16,166 bases of DNA from SBAX01 sp964646605 (GTDB lineage: Bacteria > Planctomycetota > Phycisphaerae > UBA1845), in the NCBI GenBank assembly GCA_964646605.1, contig CAZYEX010000145.1:1-16166 (forward strand). Direction: 5' to 3'. The notes beneath the pieces were generated by a model. It was not told where the DNA came from. It did not search any database and saw only the letters and a list, made by a program, of their open reading frames with translations. A program made the position numbers and the translations under genes. Shown piece by piece: positions 1-5,948 of the stretch (positions within the stretch are counted from its first letter, which is position 1; each line of letters begins with the position of its first letter).

Positions 1-54
1 GACGGCGACCCGGTGTCTTTGCCCATTCACCGTCAAAGTCCGTAGCGCGGTCAT
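1..54 (-). CDS. CoxS-type 2Fe-2S subunit of a molybdenum hydroxylase, N-terminus only
   Basis: Reading the minus strand from the ATG at 54-52 gives MTALRTLTVNGQRHRVAV, running off the window edge. A short beta strand followed by VNG and then alternating Val is how the small [2Fe-2S] subunits of CoxS/XdhC-type molybdenum hydroxylases begin. The Cys ligands of the clusters lie beyond the edge and cannot be checked. The ATG overlaps by four bases (ATGA) the stop of a 34-bp copy of the coxM 3' end at 51-84, which is the usual coupling of coxM to coxS. The full coxM gene lies about 4 kb away at 4049, so this gene appears to have been separated from it by an insertion. Only 18 residues are visible; the family call rests on the N-terminal pattern plus the coxM junction. 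Confidence 0.6.
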   Translation of the reverse strand, partial: MTALRTLTVNGQRHRVAV

Positions 55-84
55 GCCCTATTCTCCCGCGCTCGCCGCAGGGCG
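51..84. repeat. 34-bp direct repeat, left copy (coxM 3' end)
   Basis: Bases 51-84 are identical to 4049-4082 (offset 3998). On the minus strand both copies encode the coxM C-terminus ALRRARENRA and its TGA stop. Identity stops abruptly on both sides: base 50 is g against a at 4048, and base 85 is t against g at 4083. The left copy runs directly into the start of coxS. Confidence 0.95.
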
Positions 85-123
85 TCTAGCGACCGCGATG
101 AGTCCCCACGCGACGCGGCTTCG

Positions 124-185
124 CCCTTGACAAAACACGCGGCGACCCCGCAAGAGCACGCTAAGCGTGCGTGTTTTGTCAAGGG
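124..185. repeat. 17-bp perfect inverted repeat with nested hairpin
   Basis: The left arm at 124-140 (CCCTTGACAAAACACGC) is the exact reverse complement of the right arm at 169-185. They are separated by 28 bases. The right arm overlaps a second near-palindrome, GCACGCTAAGCGTGC at 156-170. The arrangement resembles a short intergenic repeat or miniature element rather than a terminator, since no T-tract follows the stem on either strand. Confidence 0.75.
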
Positions 186-207
186 TTCGCCGCAATCGGA
201 CGCGAAG

Positions 208-223
208 TCCCGGCGCGCCGGGA
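208..223. repeat. 16-bp perfect palindrome
   Basis: TCCCGGCGCGCCGGGA reads the same on both strands with no loop. It lies in the non-coding stretch at the left end of the insertion. It could be a protein-binding site or part of the surrounding repeat; nothing else identifies it. Confidence 0.6.
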
Positions 224-354
224 TCGCGTGTCAAGGGTCAGGGCAACAGCGGTGTGGGTGATGGCGGCGGACTGGCCACGCTTCTTTTCGCCGGATCACC
301 GAGCCGGTCACGGCCCGGTCGCACGTTTTTTTTAGCGAAGGCGTCGATAGTAGC

Positions 355-374
355 GGCAGGTGCAAGCACCTGCC
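355..374. repeat. GGCAGGT/ACCTGCC palindromic repeat, copy A
   Basis: GGCAGGTGC and GCACCTGCC (9-bp arms) flank a two-base loop. Flanking GTAG (350-353) and CTAC (375-378) extend the stem if one base is bulged. It is one of four related elements in the window (also at 2641, 2681 and 2737), all intergenic. Confidence 0.8.
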
Positions 375-398
375 CTACAAGGCTGCGAGGAAAGCGGG

Positions 399-1280
399 CT
401 ACGCCGATATGTTGCCGGTCCGCCGCACGCCGCCCGGCCCTATTCGAGCAACTACGGCGTCGACACGCTCCGCAACGTCTTTCGGCATTGTCGTTCGCGA
501 TACAACCTCTCGCAAGTTGATTGGAACGTCTTCTAAATAAGCAAGGTCACTCGCTTTCACAATGCGGCCAACATCGGCGAAGTCCATAATCTGGTCATCG
601 AGGTCGAACATCCTGTTGAATGCCACCACTTTCTCTTCGAGCTCGCTTGTCGCGTGCTTTCTGTCGTACCAAGATGCACCCACCGCCTTCACCAAGTTAA
701 GGGTTGTGGTAAAAAACGCGTGTGCCCGCAAGCTATCTTGCCGTACCCAAGCGAACGGTTGAACTCCGTGAATTATCCCTCCATACATACGTTGCCGGTC
801 CGTACCCGCCGCCATCAAAACAAAATTATTCAAGAGGAGCTCAGACCGAACCAGAATCACATCTAGAGCATTCTCAACCAGCCTTTCTTCAAGGTCCTCT
901 TCCTTCTTAAGCTGCTCTACTAATGTGCGAAAGCGGTCTGCGTGGCAACGATCCAGTACATACACATACCGCACCAAATCGCGTATGTTCTGCCGAACCA
1001 CGTCATATAGGATGTCATCGTCTAGGAATTCCTTCGCCCAGACTATCACCACATCATATTCATGAAGCATGCCGCCATGCTTTTCCAAGCGTTGCAGTTT
1101 CCCCAACCACTCGTTGCTTACGATTTCCGTCTTTCTGCTGTCGTCTAGCTGCCAAGTAAGACAACGGCCTCCCCTCTCTCTGTCGACAGCGCCTCGCCCT
1201 TGCGGCCACGTCAGGATAGCCACACCGATGGCTAGGACGCCCACTAGAAGCACCGCGACATCGACCCATGCAGCTGACAT
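399..1280 (-). CDS. Unknown protein with N-terminal membrane anchor (293 aa)
   Basis: I do not recognise the family. The protein begins with one hydrophobic segment (residues about 5-25, VDVAVLLVGVLAIGVAILTW), followed by about 265 mostly soluble residues that are charged and probably helical, with a central stretch rich in Glu, Asp, Leu and Val. This suggests a single-pass protein with a cytoplasmic domain. The ATG at 1280 is preferred because it leaves 11 bases after the stop of the upstream 145-aa gene. The alternative ATG at 1310 would overlap that gene and add ten residues before the membrane segment. It is the last gene of a three-gene minus-strand set behind a YhhQ-type transporter. 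The set appears less GC-rich than the benzoyl-CoA genes, consistent with transfer. Confidence 0.7.
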   Translation of the reverse strand: MSAAWVDVAVLLVGVLAIGVAILTWPQGRGAVDRERGGRCLTWQLDDSRKTEIVSNEWLGKLQRLEKHGGMLHEYDVVIVWAKEFLDDDILYDVVRQNIRDLVRYVYVLDRCHADRFRTLVEQLKKEEDLEERLVENALDVILVRSELLLNNFVLMAAGTDRQRMYGGIIHGVQPFAWVRQDSLRAHAFFTTTLNLVKAVGASWYDRKHATSELEEKVVAFNRMFDLDDQIMDFADVGRIVKASDLAYLEDVPINLREVVSRTTMPKDVAERVDAVVARIGPGGVRRTGNISA

Positions 1281-1291
1281 GCCTACCCTAC

Positions 1292-1729
1292 CTAATCCAG
1301 CTCGCTCCATGCGACCACGTGAGTTGCACGATCAGGCACCTTGCTCACGGGCAGTACCGACCGAATGTAGCAAACGACTAAGCAGACGTAGCAAACGACA
1401 ACGACAGCGACTCGTCCGCCACTAAGCCCGCCTTGTCCTGGTGTCGTAGCAGTTATGATTCGGTGTAATAACCCGCCACGGACTACGAATGCACCAACGC
1501 CAAAGATCAATAATAAAGACCCTACGGCGATAGATCGCCTATCCTCCTTTCCGCCGAACTGCGACAACAGGAGGAAGACTAACAAACCGGATGAAACAAG
1601 CAGCGATCCGGACCCGTGCTCAAGCATGAACAGCGTCCTTAAGTCGATTGACCCAAGGAAGGCCACGCACGGTGCAATCAAAAGAGGAGCAAGCAACCCC
1701 GTTAGAGTAAATATTTTGCTATGTACCAT
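1292..1729 (-). CDS. Unknown small integral membrane protein (145 aa)
   Basis: The family is not recognised. The sequence shows four hydrophobic segments at residues about 6-26, 39-57, 66-84 and 107-123, so it is probably a four-helix inner-membrane protein, ending in a short hydrophilic tail. The frame is open further upstream to 1882, but that part overlaps the transporter gene. The start chosen is the ATG at 1729 because AAGGAG lies nine bases before it; the ATG at 1735 is only three bases from the same AAGGAG. The gene sits between the YhhQ-type transporter and the 293-aa anchored protein, 58 bases after the first and 11 before the second, so the three are probably co-transcribed. A joint function cannot be deduced. 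Confidence 0.65.
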   Translation of the reverse strand: MVHSKIFTLTGLLAPLLIAPCVAFLGSIDLRTLFMLEHGSGSLLVSSGLLVFLLLSQFGGKEDRRSIAVGSLLLIFGVGAFVVRGGLLHRIITATTPGQGGLSGGRVAVVVVCYVCLVVCYIRSVLPVSKVPDRATHVVAWSELD

Positions 1730-1787
1730 CGTCATCTGCTCCTTGGGGAATGCCATTCTGACCGTGTTGCAGGACATCAACGTAAGG

Positions 1788-2510
1788 CTAGTCCTGTTCC
1801 ACTCCCACAACTCCAACCCGAACGCTAAACGGATTGTAGTCCACCTCACCAGGACGGTCGATGACATCAACGCCCTCAACACGCTTCAGCCAATTCGCAA
1901 ACGGGATACTCACCGGCAATGCTAGAATCTCATACAAAGTCTTCGCAATCCAAATTGTGACGATGGTTTTCAGCACGTCGCTCGTCGCCAAGACCCCGAG
2001 AAACCCAATCGTCATGAACAGTACGGAGTCTAGAAGCTGACCCACGGCGGTTGACGCAACGTAGCGGTAGGCTTGCGCCAACCCTCGTCGGCCCCCAACG
2101 GAGAACTTCATACGAGACACGATGAAACTGTTGACGAACTCACTGCAAAAATAGGCCACGATGCTGGCAACCGTTATCCGAAGCGTCGTACCAAGGATAG
2201 TTTCGTAGGCCTCCTGGTTGTTCCAGAACGACGCCGCTGGCCACACGCCGACGAGCCAGTAGAAGAAGTTGGACAGAACCTGGCACAACATTCCCGTCCA
2301 AATGATCTGGCGAGACCGAGCGTAGCCGTACACTTCTGTCAACACATCATTGAAGATGAAGACGATTGGAAAAACGAGGGTTGACCCTGACAGAACGAAA
2401 GGACCAACGGCGATGAACTTCGAGGCTGTTGGCGGCACGAGTACGAGACACGTCACGAAAACGCCTGCAAGAATAATGAGTAGTCGGGTCTTCCGAGCTT
2501 GCTGAATCAT
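1788..2510 (-). CDS. Queuosine-precursor transporter, YhhQ/VUT family
   Basis: This 240-aa protein has about six hydrophobic helices and matches the YhhQ family, which imports queuosine precursors (preQ0/preQ1) for tRNA modification. Family-like signatures are the acidic motif FNDVLTEVYGYARSR (residues 53-67), SEFVNSFIVSRMK (123-135) and VGQLLDSVLFMTIGF (156-170). Length fits the family (about 220-240 aa). The ATG at 2510 is preceded by AAGGGG with a seven-base spacer. It leads a minus-strand set with two unknown membrane proteins. No preQ1 riboswitch core was recognised in the upstream 250 bases, which contain repeats instead. The family call is firm; the exact substrate is inferred from family knowledge. 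Confidence 0.88.
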   Translation of the reverse strand: MIQQARKTRLLIILAGVFVTCLVLVPPTASKFIAVGPFVLSGSTLVFPIVFIFNDVLTEVYGYARSRQIIWTGMLCQVLSNFFYWLVGVWPAASFWNNQEAYETILGTTLRITVASIVAYFCSEFVNSFIVSRMKFSVGGRRGLAQAYRYVASTAVGQLLDSVLFMTIGFLGVLATSDVLKTIVTIWIAKTLYEILALPVSIPFANWLKRVEGVDVIDRPGEVDYNPFSVRVGVVGVEQD

Positions 2511-2640
2511 TCCGCTGCCCCTTGTTCCGTTCGAGCCTTTCAGCCAATTACCGCCGCCGATGCTTCCCCATCAAATTCGACGCACGCCCATCGCGGTATC
2601 GCATCTTAACGCACCGCGTTCAGCCTTGCCATCCTGGTAG

Positions 2641-2661
2641 GGCAGGTCCTTGGGACCTGCC
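2641..2661. repeat. GGCAGGT/ACCTGCC palindromic repeat, copy B
   Basis: GGCAGGTCC and GGACCTGCC form 9-bp arms around TTG. It lies in the 254-base gap (2511-2764) between the transporter and the tandem methylglyoxal-synthase-domain gene, together with copies C and D. Flanking TGGT and ACCA add possible stem pairs. Confidence 0.8.
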
Positions 2662-2680
2662 TTCACCATCATCGTGCAGC

Positions 2681-2699
2681 GGCAGGTTGATGACCTGCC
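2681..2699. repeat. GGCAGGT/ACCTGCC palindromic repeat, copy C
   Basis: GGCAGGT and ACCTGCC (7-bp arms) flank a five-base loop, TGATG. It lies 19 bases after copy B. Only the outer seven bases of each arm are conserved relative to copies A and D. Confidence 0.7.
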
Positions 2700-2736
2700 C
2701 GACTACCCGCCACGTGCGCGAGCCGCGAATGGTAAA

Positions 2737-2756
2737 GGCAGGTGCGAGCACCTGCC
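2737..2756. repeat. GGCAGGT/ACCTGCC palindromic repeat, copy D
   Basis: The 9-bp arms GGCAGGTGC and GCACCTGCC flank GA. It differs from copy A (355-374) only in the first loop base. It ends nine bases before the stop codon of the tandem methylglyoxal-synthase-domain gene, so it would be transcribed in that gene's 3' region. Confidence 0.8.
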
Positions 2757-2764
2757 CCACCCGA

Positions 2765-3796
2765 CTACAGACGTTTTCTGACAACGCGCCCCATCCACTC
2801 CCGGGCCTGCATTTCGTTTGTGAGCATGCGAACCTGGTCGCGGATCATGCAAGCCCCGAACACGACGCGAATGTCTTCGATGTGTGGGTGTGGATTCAGC
2901 GGATCGACGAAGAATACTACCACGTGGCATCGGCCCAAGAGAATCTCTGTCGCAATCTCGATATCCCCCCCTTTCGGACCAGAGTGGTATCGGTAAATCT
3001 TCTTGTCCTTTTCGAGCTTAGGTGCCGCATCCGCCACCTGACGCCCCGTCGTGCCGGTTGTGAGGATGCGCTTGAACAAAGACAGTTCGCGCTCGAAATC
3101 GATGGCGAACTCGACCATACGCGACTTCATCTCGTCGTGGGCAATGAGCGCGATCGTCATTTCGCGGAAATCGGGTTCTCCTGAAGTTGTTGTCGGCATC
3201 GGCGCAGGATTCGGATCGAGTTTCCAACCGCCGTCAGGAAGTACCTGTGGGACGCAGTCCGGTTCCTCGTCGTCTGCGAGGAACAAGGACGGGGGCCAAG
3301 GTTGCCGATTTCGATTGACGTCTGTTTTACCTTCCTGCGCGAACCATTCTTCGACCGAACCAGGATTCATCAAGCGTTTGACATGCCAGAGATCACAGAG
3401 CCGCATCAGAGCGAGATTCTCGGGAGTAAGCCAATGGCCGGTCAACGGCGTAAAGAACGGCCAGATCGCGCTGCAACGACGCTGCACAATCAGATACGAA
3501 AGCAGCGTCACCCCTCCCTTTTCGCGTGGTGGGAGACAGGTAGTTGTCCGCCGCACCAGTTCCCGCGCATCGTTTGAAACGGGTTGTATTCCGTCCGCCT
3601 TTGCGTCCTTGGCCAGGATGCGATTGAACGTACCACCGGTAATCACGAAATGAAAGCTGCGGAGCAGGTTGGCGTCCTGTTTATAGAGCCTCTCGAACAC
3701 TCGCGCGAGGGAGTTATTTACGCCAAGGTTATCGTGACTAGCGAGCGCGGCGATGAAGGTTTTCTTTTTGTCCTGTGCTTCGGAGTCCATATCCAC
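2765..3796 (-). CDS. Tandem methylglyoxal-synthase-like protein (343 aa)
   Basis: Methylglyoxal synthase converts dihydroxyacetone phosphate to methylglyoxal and phosphate. The C-terminal domain (about 213-338) keeps the family's key residues: IALIAHD with H220, D221 and K224; TGTTG at 247-251; SGPKGGD with D278; DPL with D298; and PHxxD with H305 and D308. These match E. coli MgsA H19, D20, K23, D71, D91, H98 and D101. The N-terminal domain (about 12-152) shows the same outline (ASHDN at 19-23, ITGGT at 52-56) but has GGV at 94-96 where GGD is expected and no PHxxD, so it is probably inactive. A Pro-rich linker (about 160-210) joins them. Ordinary MgsA is about 150 aa and single-domain. The start is GTG at 3796 or ATG at 3790; neither has a clear ribosome binding site. 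The role may be phosphate-linked bypass or regulatory; the reaction is inferred. Confidence 0.75.
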   Translation of the reverse strand: MDMDSEAQDKKKTFIAALASHDNLGVNNSLARVFERLYKQDANLLRSFHFVITGGTFNRILAKDAKADGIQPVSNDARELVRRTTTCLPPREKGGVTLLSYLIVQRRCSAIWPFFTPLTGHWLTPENLALMRLCDLWHVKRLMNPGSVEEWFAQEGKTDVNRNRQPWPPSLFLADDEEPDCVPQVLPDGGWKLDPNPAPMPTTTSGEPDFREMTIALIAHDEMKSRMVEFAIDFERELSLFKRILTTGTTGRQVADAAPKLEKDKKIYRYHSGPKGGDIEIATEILLGRCHVVVFFVDPLNPHPHIEDIRVVFGACMIRDQVRMLTNEMQAREWMGRVVRKRL

Positions 3797-3964
3797 ATCG
3801 TCTCAACGTTGAAGGATAAACCTAGTTCCGTAGGGTGGCCAGCCGCCCATGATTTCGCTACGTTCCAATCGTCGCCGTGGCCGTTTCACTCCACAGCCCC
3901 GTTTCGCCGCCGCCAACCAGTCGGGACTTTGCCTCAACGATACCGGGAACTATACCAAAAGCCC

Positions 3965-4006
3965 GCGGGCGCGTCCAGCCCGCCCGGTCGCGCAGGCTGC
4001 CGCCTG
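3965..4006. repeat. Two adjacent small hairpins beyond the coxM stop
   Basis: GCGGGC (3965-3970) pairs with GCCCGC (3978-3983), and CAGGC (3993-3997) pairs with GCCTG (4002-4006). They lie 43-84 bases beyond the coxM stop, at the right end of the inserted segment, in the 252-base gap 3797-4048. That gap otherwise shows no gene. There is no T-tract on the coxM strand, so they are better called repeat structures than an intrinsic terminator. Confidence 0.45.
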
Positions 4007-4048
4007 AGGCGTGAGTCGAGCCCTTGATGGTGATCGTGCCCGTCAGGA

Positions 4049-4082
4049 TCATGCCCTATTCTCCCGCGCTCGCCGCAGGGCG
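4049..4082. repeat. 34-bp direct repeat, right copy (coxM 3' end)
   Basis: This is identical to 51-84. Here it forms the natural end of the full-length coxM reading frame, including its TGA stop. It marks the right boundary of the inferred insertion. Confidence 0.95.
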
Positions 4083-4930
4083 GTCGATAACGCTCGTTGC
4101 GTCAGGACCTCGATAAGGTCGCGCCGGAACTGCGCCGTGCCGCGTACATCGGAGATAGGTTGCGCTGCCTCTCTAGCGATACGCGCAGCTTTCTTGAAGG
4201 CTTCTTCGTCCGCAGGGCGGCCCAGGAGACTTTCCCCGGCGTCGGCGACCAATTTCGGAATCGGCGCCACGGCGCCGAGAACGATTCGGGCATCGGTAAT
4301 CGTGCCGTGGTTATCGAGCCGCAGACTCGCCGCAACAGAGGCGACAGCGATCGCGTTCCCCTCGCGCAAACCGAAGCGTTCGTAGGCCGCTCCGAAACCC
4401 ACCGGCGGCTTGGGGACCATTACGGCAACGAGAATCTCACCATCCTGCAAACGGGTGCGCCTGGGCCCGAGAAAGAAATCGTCCAACCGAACGCTACGGA
4501 CTTGCTCCGGAGACCACACTTCCACCATAGCGTGCATGGCCATGAGGATCGGTGGAAGGTCGGCGCAGGGCACCGCGCACATGATGTTCCCGCCGACGGT
4601 GGCCGCGTTGCGTATGGGCGGCGCTGCCATCCGCCGGGACGCATCGAGCAATGGGGCGAAGCCTTGCCGCACGATGAGGGATCGGTTGAGTTCGGTGATG
4701 CTCACCAGCGCGCCGACGCGCAGTCCCTTATCCGTCCTGGTGATGCCGCGAAGCGACTCAATGCGGTTCAATGAAACAAGATGCGTGGTTGCGATCCGTC
4801 CGGTCTTCAGATCGACGAGTAGGTCCGTGCCTCCAGCCAGGAAGCGGGCTTGCGGCGCGTATCGCCGCATCAACGTGGACGCTTCCTCCAGCGTCGCGCA
4901 CTCATGAAGGTCGATGTCCGGCAGGTACAC
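4049..4930 (-). CDS. CoxM-type FAD-binding subunit of a molybdenum hydroxylase
   Basis: This is the medium, FAD-binding subunit of a xanthine-dehydrogenase/CO-dehydrogenase-type hydroxylase, passing electrons from 2Fe-2S clusters to the acceptor. It shows both FAD signatures, AGGTDLLVDLKTG (from residue 32) and ATVGGNI (about 110-116), then a CoxM-type C-terminal domain. The GTG at 4930 gives 293 aa, the usual length, beginning VYLPDIDLHE, and is preceded by a G-run. The ATG at 4981 would add 17 residues inside the TetR gene. HcrB of 4-hydroxybenzoyl-CoA reductase carries an extra four-Cys 4Fe-4S insertion that I do not see, so HcrB is unlikely. The gene overlaps the TetR gene and would normally continue into coxS, but a ~4-kb segment intervenes. 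No molybdopterin subunit is in the window and the substrate is unknown. Confidence 0.85.
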   Translation of the reverse strand: MYLPDIDLHECATLEEASTLMRRYAPQARFLAGGTDLLVDLKTGRIATTHLVSLNRIESLRGITRTDKGLRVGALVSITELNRSLIVRQGFAPLLDASRRMAAPPIRNAATVGGNIMCAVPCADLPPILMAMHAMVEVWSPEQVRSVRLDDFFLGPRRTRLQDGEILVAVMVPKPPVGFGAAYERFGLREGNAIAVASVAASLRLDNHGTITDARIVLGAVAPIPKLVADAGESLLGRPADEEAFKKAARIAREAAQPISDVRGTAQFRRDLIEVLTQRALSTALRRARENRA

Positions 4931-5681
4931 CGGTGATCCCCCCGTCAGACGAAAGCGTCCGCGCGGCGCCCCGCGGGGCATCAGGCGGCGGGCCTTGTGA
5001 ATCGGTCGCGATTTCGTCCGCCGAACCCGCCAAGTGATAAACCCCGTGTAGAAACTGTGAGGCTATCTGATTCGAAACGGTCGCGACCGACGGGCCGCCG
5101 ACCGGATCGTACCAGCGGTATAACCAATTGAGCGTGCCGAACAACGACATCGTGAGTACGTGCCGGTTCAGGGAAACGCCGGGCGCGTAGGCGTCGAGCA
5201 ATCGTTCGATGATGGAACGAACCAGGGCGTAATACTCTCGGCGGATGTTCCGGGTTTCTTCGTAAGCCGGTCCGCTCAGCGTGTCGAGCTCGTGAGAGCA
5301 AACTTTCAGGGCGTCCATGTTGGCGGCGAAGTAGCTCACGTGGGCCCGAATCATGACCCGAAGCCGTTCCTCCGGTTCGACGACGCCATGGAGCTTTTCG
5401 AGGAGATTTTGGTGCAGAGCGCCAAAAGTGCGGAATTGGATGAGGAAAAGCATTTTCTCTTTACTGTCAAAGTAGTGGTACAGGCCAGCGAGGCTTACGC
5501 CGGTGGCCTTGGCGACCGCGCGCATGGACGCCCGCTCATAGCCCAGTCGGGCAATGGTCCCGCAAGCGGCGGCAAGAATGTGCGCCAAGCGCTGCTCGTA
5601 ACCTTCCCTAGCGTCGGAGTTTGTGCGCAACGGGTAGGCCGCCTGTCTACCGAACAGCTGTTCTGCTCGCTGCGAAATCAT
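4902..5681 (-). CDS. TetR/AcrR-family transcriptional regulator
   Basis: The protein has an N-terminal TetR helix-turn-helix, with RASMRAVAKATGVSLAGLYHYFDSKEKML covering roughly residues 50-78; GLYHYFDSKEKM is typical of the third helix and following turn. A helical ligand domain of about 150 residues follows. The N-terminus is some 30 residues longer than usual before the first HTH helix. The start is ATG at 5681; a GTG at 5699 would add six residues, and neither has a strong ribosome binding site. It is divergent from the benzoyl-CoA operon and upstream of coxM, whose start it overlaps. Members of this family beside catabolic operons usually respond to an acyl-CoA intermediate. The ligand here is inferred, not seen. 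About 259 aa. Confidence 0.87.
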   Translation of the reverse strand: MISQRAEQLFGRQAAYPLRTNSDAREGYEQRLAHILAAACGTIARLGYERASMRAVAKATGVSLAGLYHYFDSKEKMLFLIQFRTFGALHQNLLEKLHGVVEPEERLRVMIRAHVSYFAANMDALKVCSHELDTLSGPAYEETRNIRREYYALVRSIIERLLDAYAPGVSLNRHVLTMSLFGTLNWLYRWYDPVGGPSVATVSNQIASQFLHGVYHLAGSADEIATDSQGPPPDAPRGAARTLSSDGGITGVPAGHRPS

Positions 5682-5701
5682 ACCGATAATATCCCGCACA
5701 T

Positions 5702-5709
5702 AACGAACG
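5702..5709. promoter_or_regulatory. Candidate TetR half-site near the tetR start
   Basis: The octamer AACGAACG (CGTTCGTT on the minus strand) recurs exactly within the larger palindromic site at 5870-5886. It lies just downstream of the predicted tetR -10 box, a place where the regulator could repress its own gene. Confidence 0.4.
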
Positions 5710-5722
5710 CCTGGTTTTTGGT

Positions 5723-5751
5723 AATATCGCCGATGCCTGGTCGCCTGTCAA
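5723..5751 (-). promoter_or_regulatory. Candidate sigma70-type promoter for tetR-coxM
   Basis: On the minus strand TTGACA (5751-5746) is followed, after 17 bases, by GATATT (5728-5723). This is a perfect -35 and a partial -10 with ideal spacing. The predicted start of transcription is near 5716, about 35 bases before the ATG at 5681. Confidence 0.5.
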
Positions 5752-5772
5752 GCAAAATATACCGAAAAAAGG

Positions 5773-5800
5773 TTGACATGGCCGAACCAATGACCATAAT
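5773..5800 (+). promoter_or_regulatory. Candidate sigma70-type promoter, benzoyl-CoA operon (distal)
   Basis: TTGACA (5773-5778), a 16-base spacer and CATAAT (5795-5800) form a good -35/-10 pair on the plus strand, about 150 bases upstream of bamA. If used, it gives a long leader that passes through the operator-like palindrome. Confidence 0.45.
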
Positions 5801-5857
5801 GGCGGACAAGTCGGACGATGGCCTTGGGTGCCTTGGCATCGCTGGCCCGTTTTTTTG

Positions 5858-5886
5858 TGGCATAATGCGATCGAACGTTCGTTCTA
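5858..5886 (+). promoter_or_regulatory. Candidate extended -10 promoter with overlapping TetR operator
   Basis: TGGCATAAT (5858-5866) looks like an extended -10 element. It is followed by the palindrome CGAACGTTCG (5872-5881) within ATCGAACGTTCGTTCTA. That places a dimeric binding site over the expected transcription start. The part CGTTCGTT (5876-5883) is repeated near the tetR start. A repressor bound here would block the bamA operon, and an acyl-CoA ligand would release it; this is inferred from TetR-family practice. Confidence 0.5.
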
Positions 5887-5948
5887 ATTGCAATGGTAAT
5901 CAAGAAGTTGCCCTAGCCCATTTGGTGGTGCTTGCAGGGGGATCGGAC

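Larger units (their letters stand above)
85..398. other. Non-coding, repeat-rich stretch
   Basis: I see no credible gene between the left repeat copy and the stop of the 293-aa gene. It holds a 17-bp inverted repeat (124-185), a 16-bp perfect palindrome (208-223), a partial echo of the inverted-repeat arm (about 226-237) and a GGCAGGT-type palindrome (355-374). The open frame at 167-520 is built from these repeats and runs into the opposing gene. Confidence 0.7.
85..4048. other. Putative ~4-kb insertion splitting coxM from coxS
   Basis: This segment is bounded by an exact 34-bp direct repeat. Outside it on the right are coxM and its regulator, and outside it on the left is the start of coxS. 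Removing one repeat copy and the segment restores a coxM-coxS junction with an ATGA overlap. Inside are four minus-strand genes (tandem methylglyoxal-synthase-domain protein, YhhQ-type transporter, two unknown membrane proteins) and several palindromic repeats. No recombinase, transposase or clear terminal inverted repeats are visible, so the mechanism is unknown. A 34-bp duplication is long for a transposon target-site duplication and closer to an attachment-site duplication. Because all cargo genes point the same way as coxM, readthrough to coxS remains possible. Confidence 0.6.

Noticed and set aside
350..378. Intrinsic terminator for the 293-aa gene
   Set aside because: The hairpin is strong but no T-run follows it on the gene's strand, and the same element recurs at 2641-2756 in other settings.
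167..520. 117-aa open frame on the plus strand
   Set aside because: It is built from palindromic repeats and the reverse of the 293-aa gene, with no recognisable protein pattern.
2641..2756. CRISPR array
   Set aside because: The three hairpins have unequal spacing and varying inner bases, and there are no equal-length spacers or cas genes.
2511..2764. preQ1 riboswitch upstream of the YhhQ-type gene
   Set aside because: I found no recognisable preQ1 aptamer core; the region is occupied by palindromic repeats.
3858..4052. 64-aa minus-strand frame starting at the ATGA overlap after coxM
   Set aside because: It starts where coxS should start, but its sequence is made of hairpin repeats and shows no 2Fe-2S features; probably a by-product of the insertion.
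4097..4774. 225-aa plus-strand frame opposite coxM
   Set aside because: Shadow of the CoxM frame, which has both FAD-binding signatures on the minus strand.
4049..4930. 4-hydroxybenzoyl-CoA reductase beta subunit (HcrB)
   Set aside because: The extra four-cysteine 4Fe-4S insertion expected in HcrB is absent.
5160..5948. Open frame extending the BamA homologue to 644 aa
   Set aside because: The added 263 residues overlap the TetR gene on the other strand and the divergent promoter region. The ATG at 5949 has a ribosome binding site and gives the family length.
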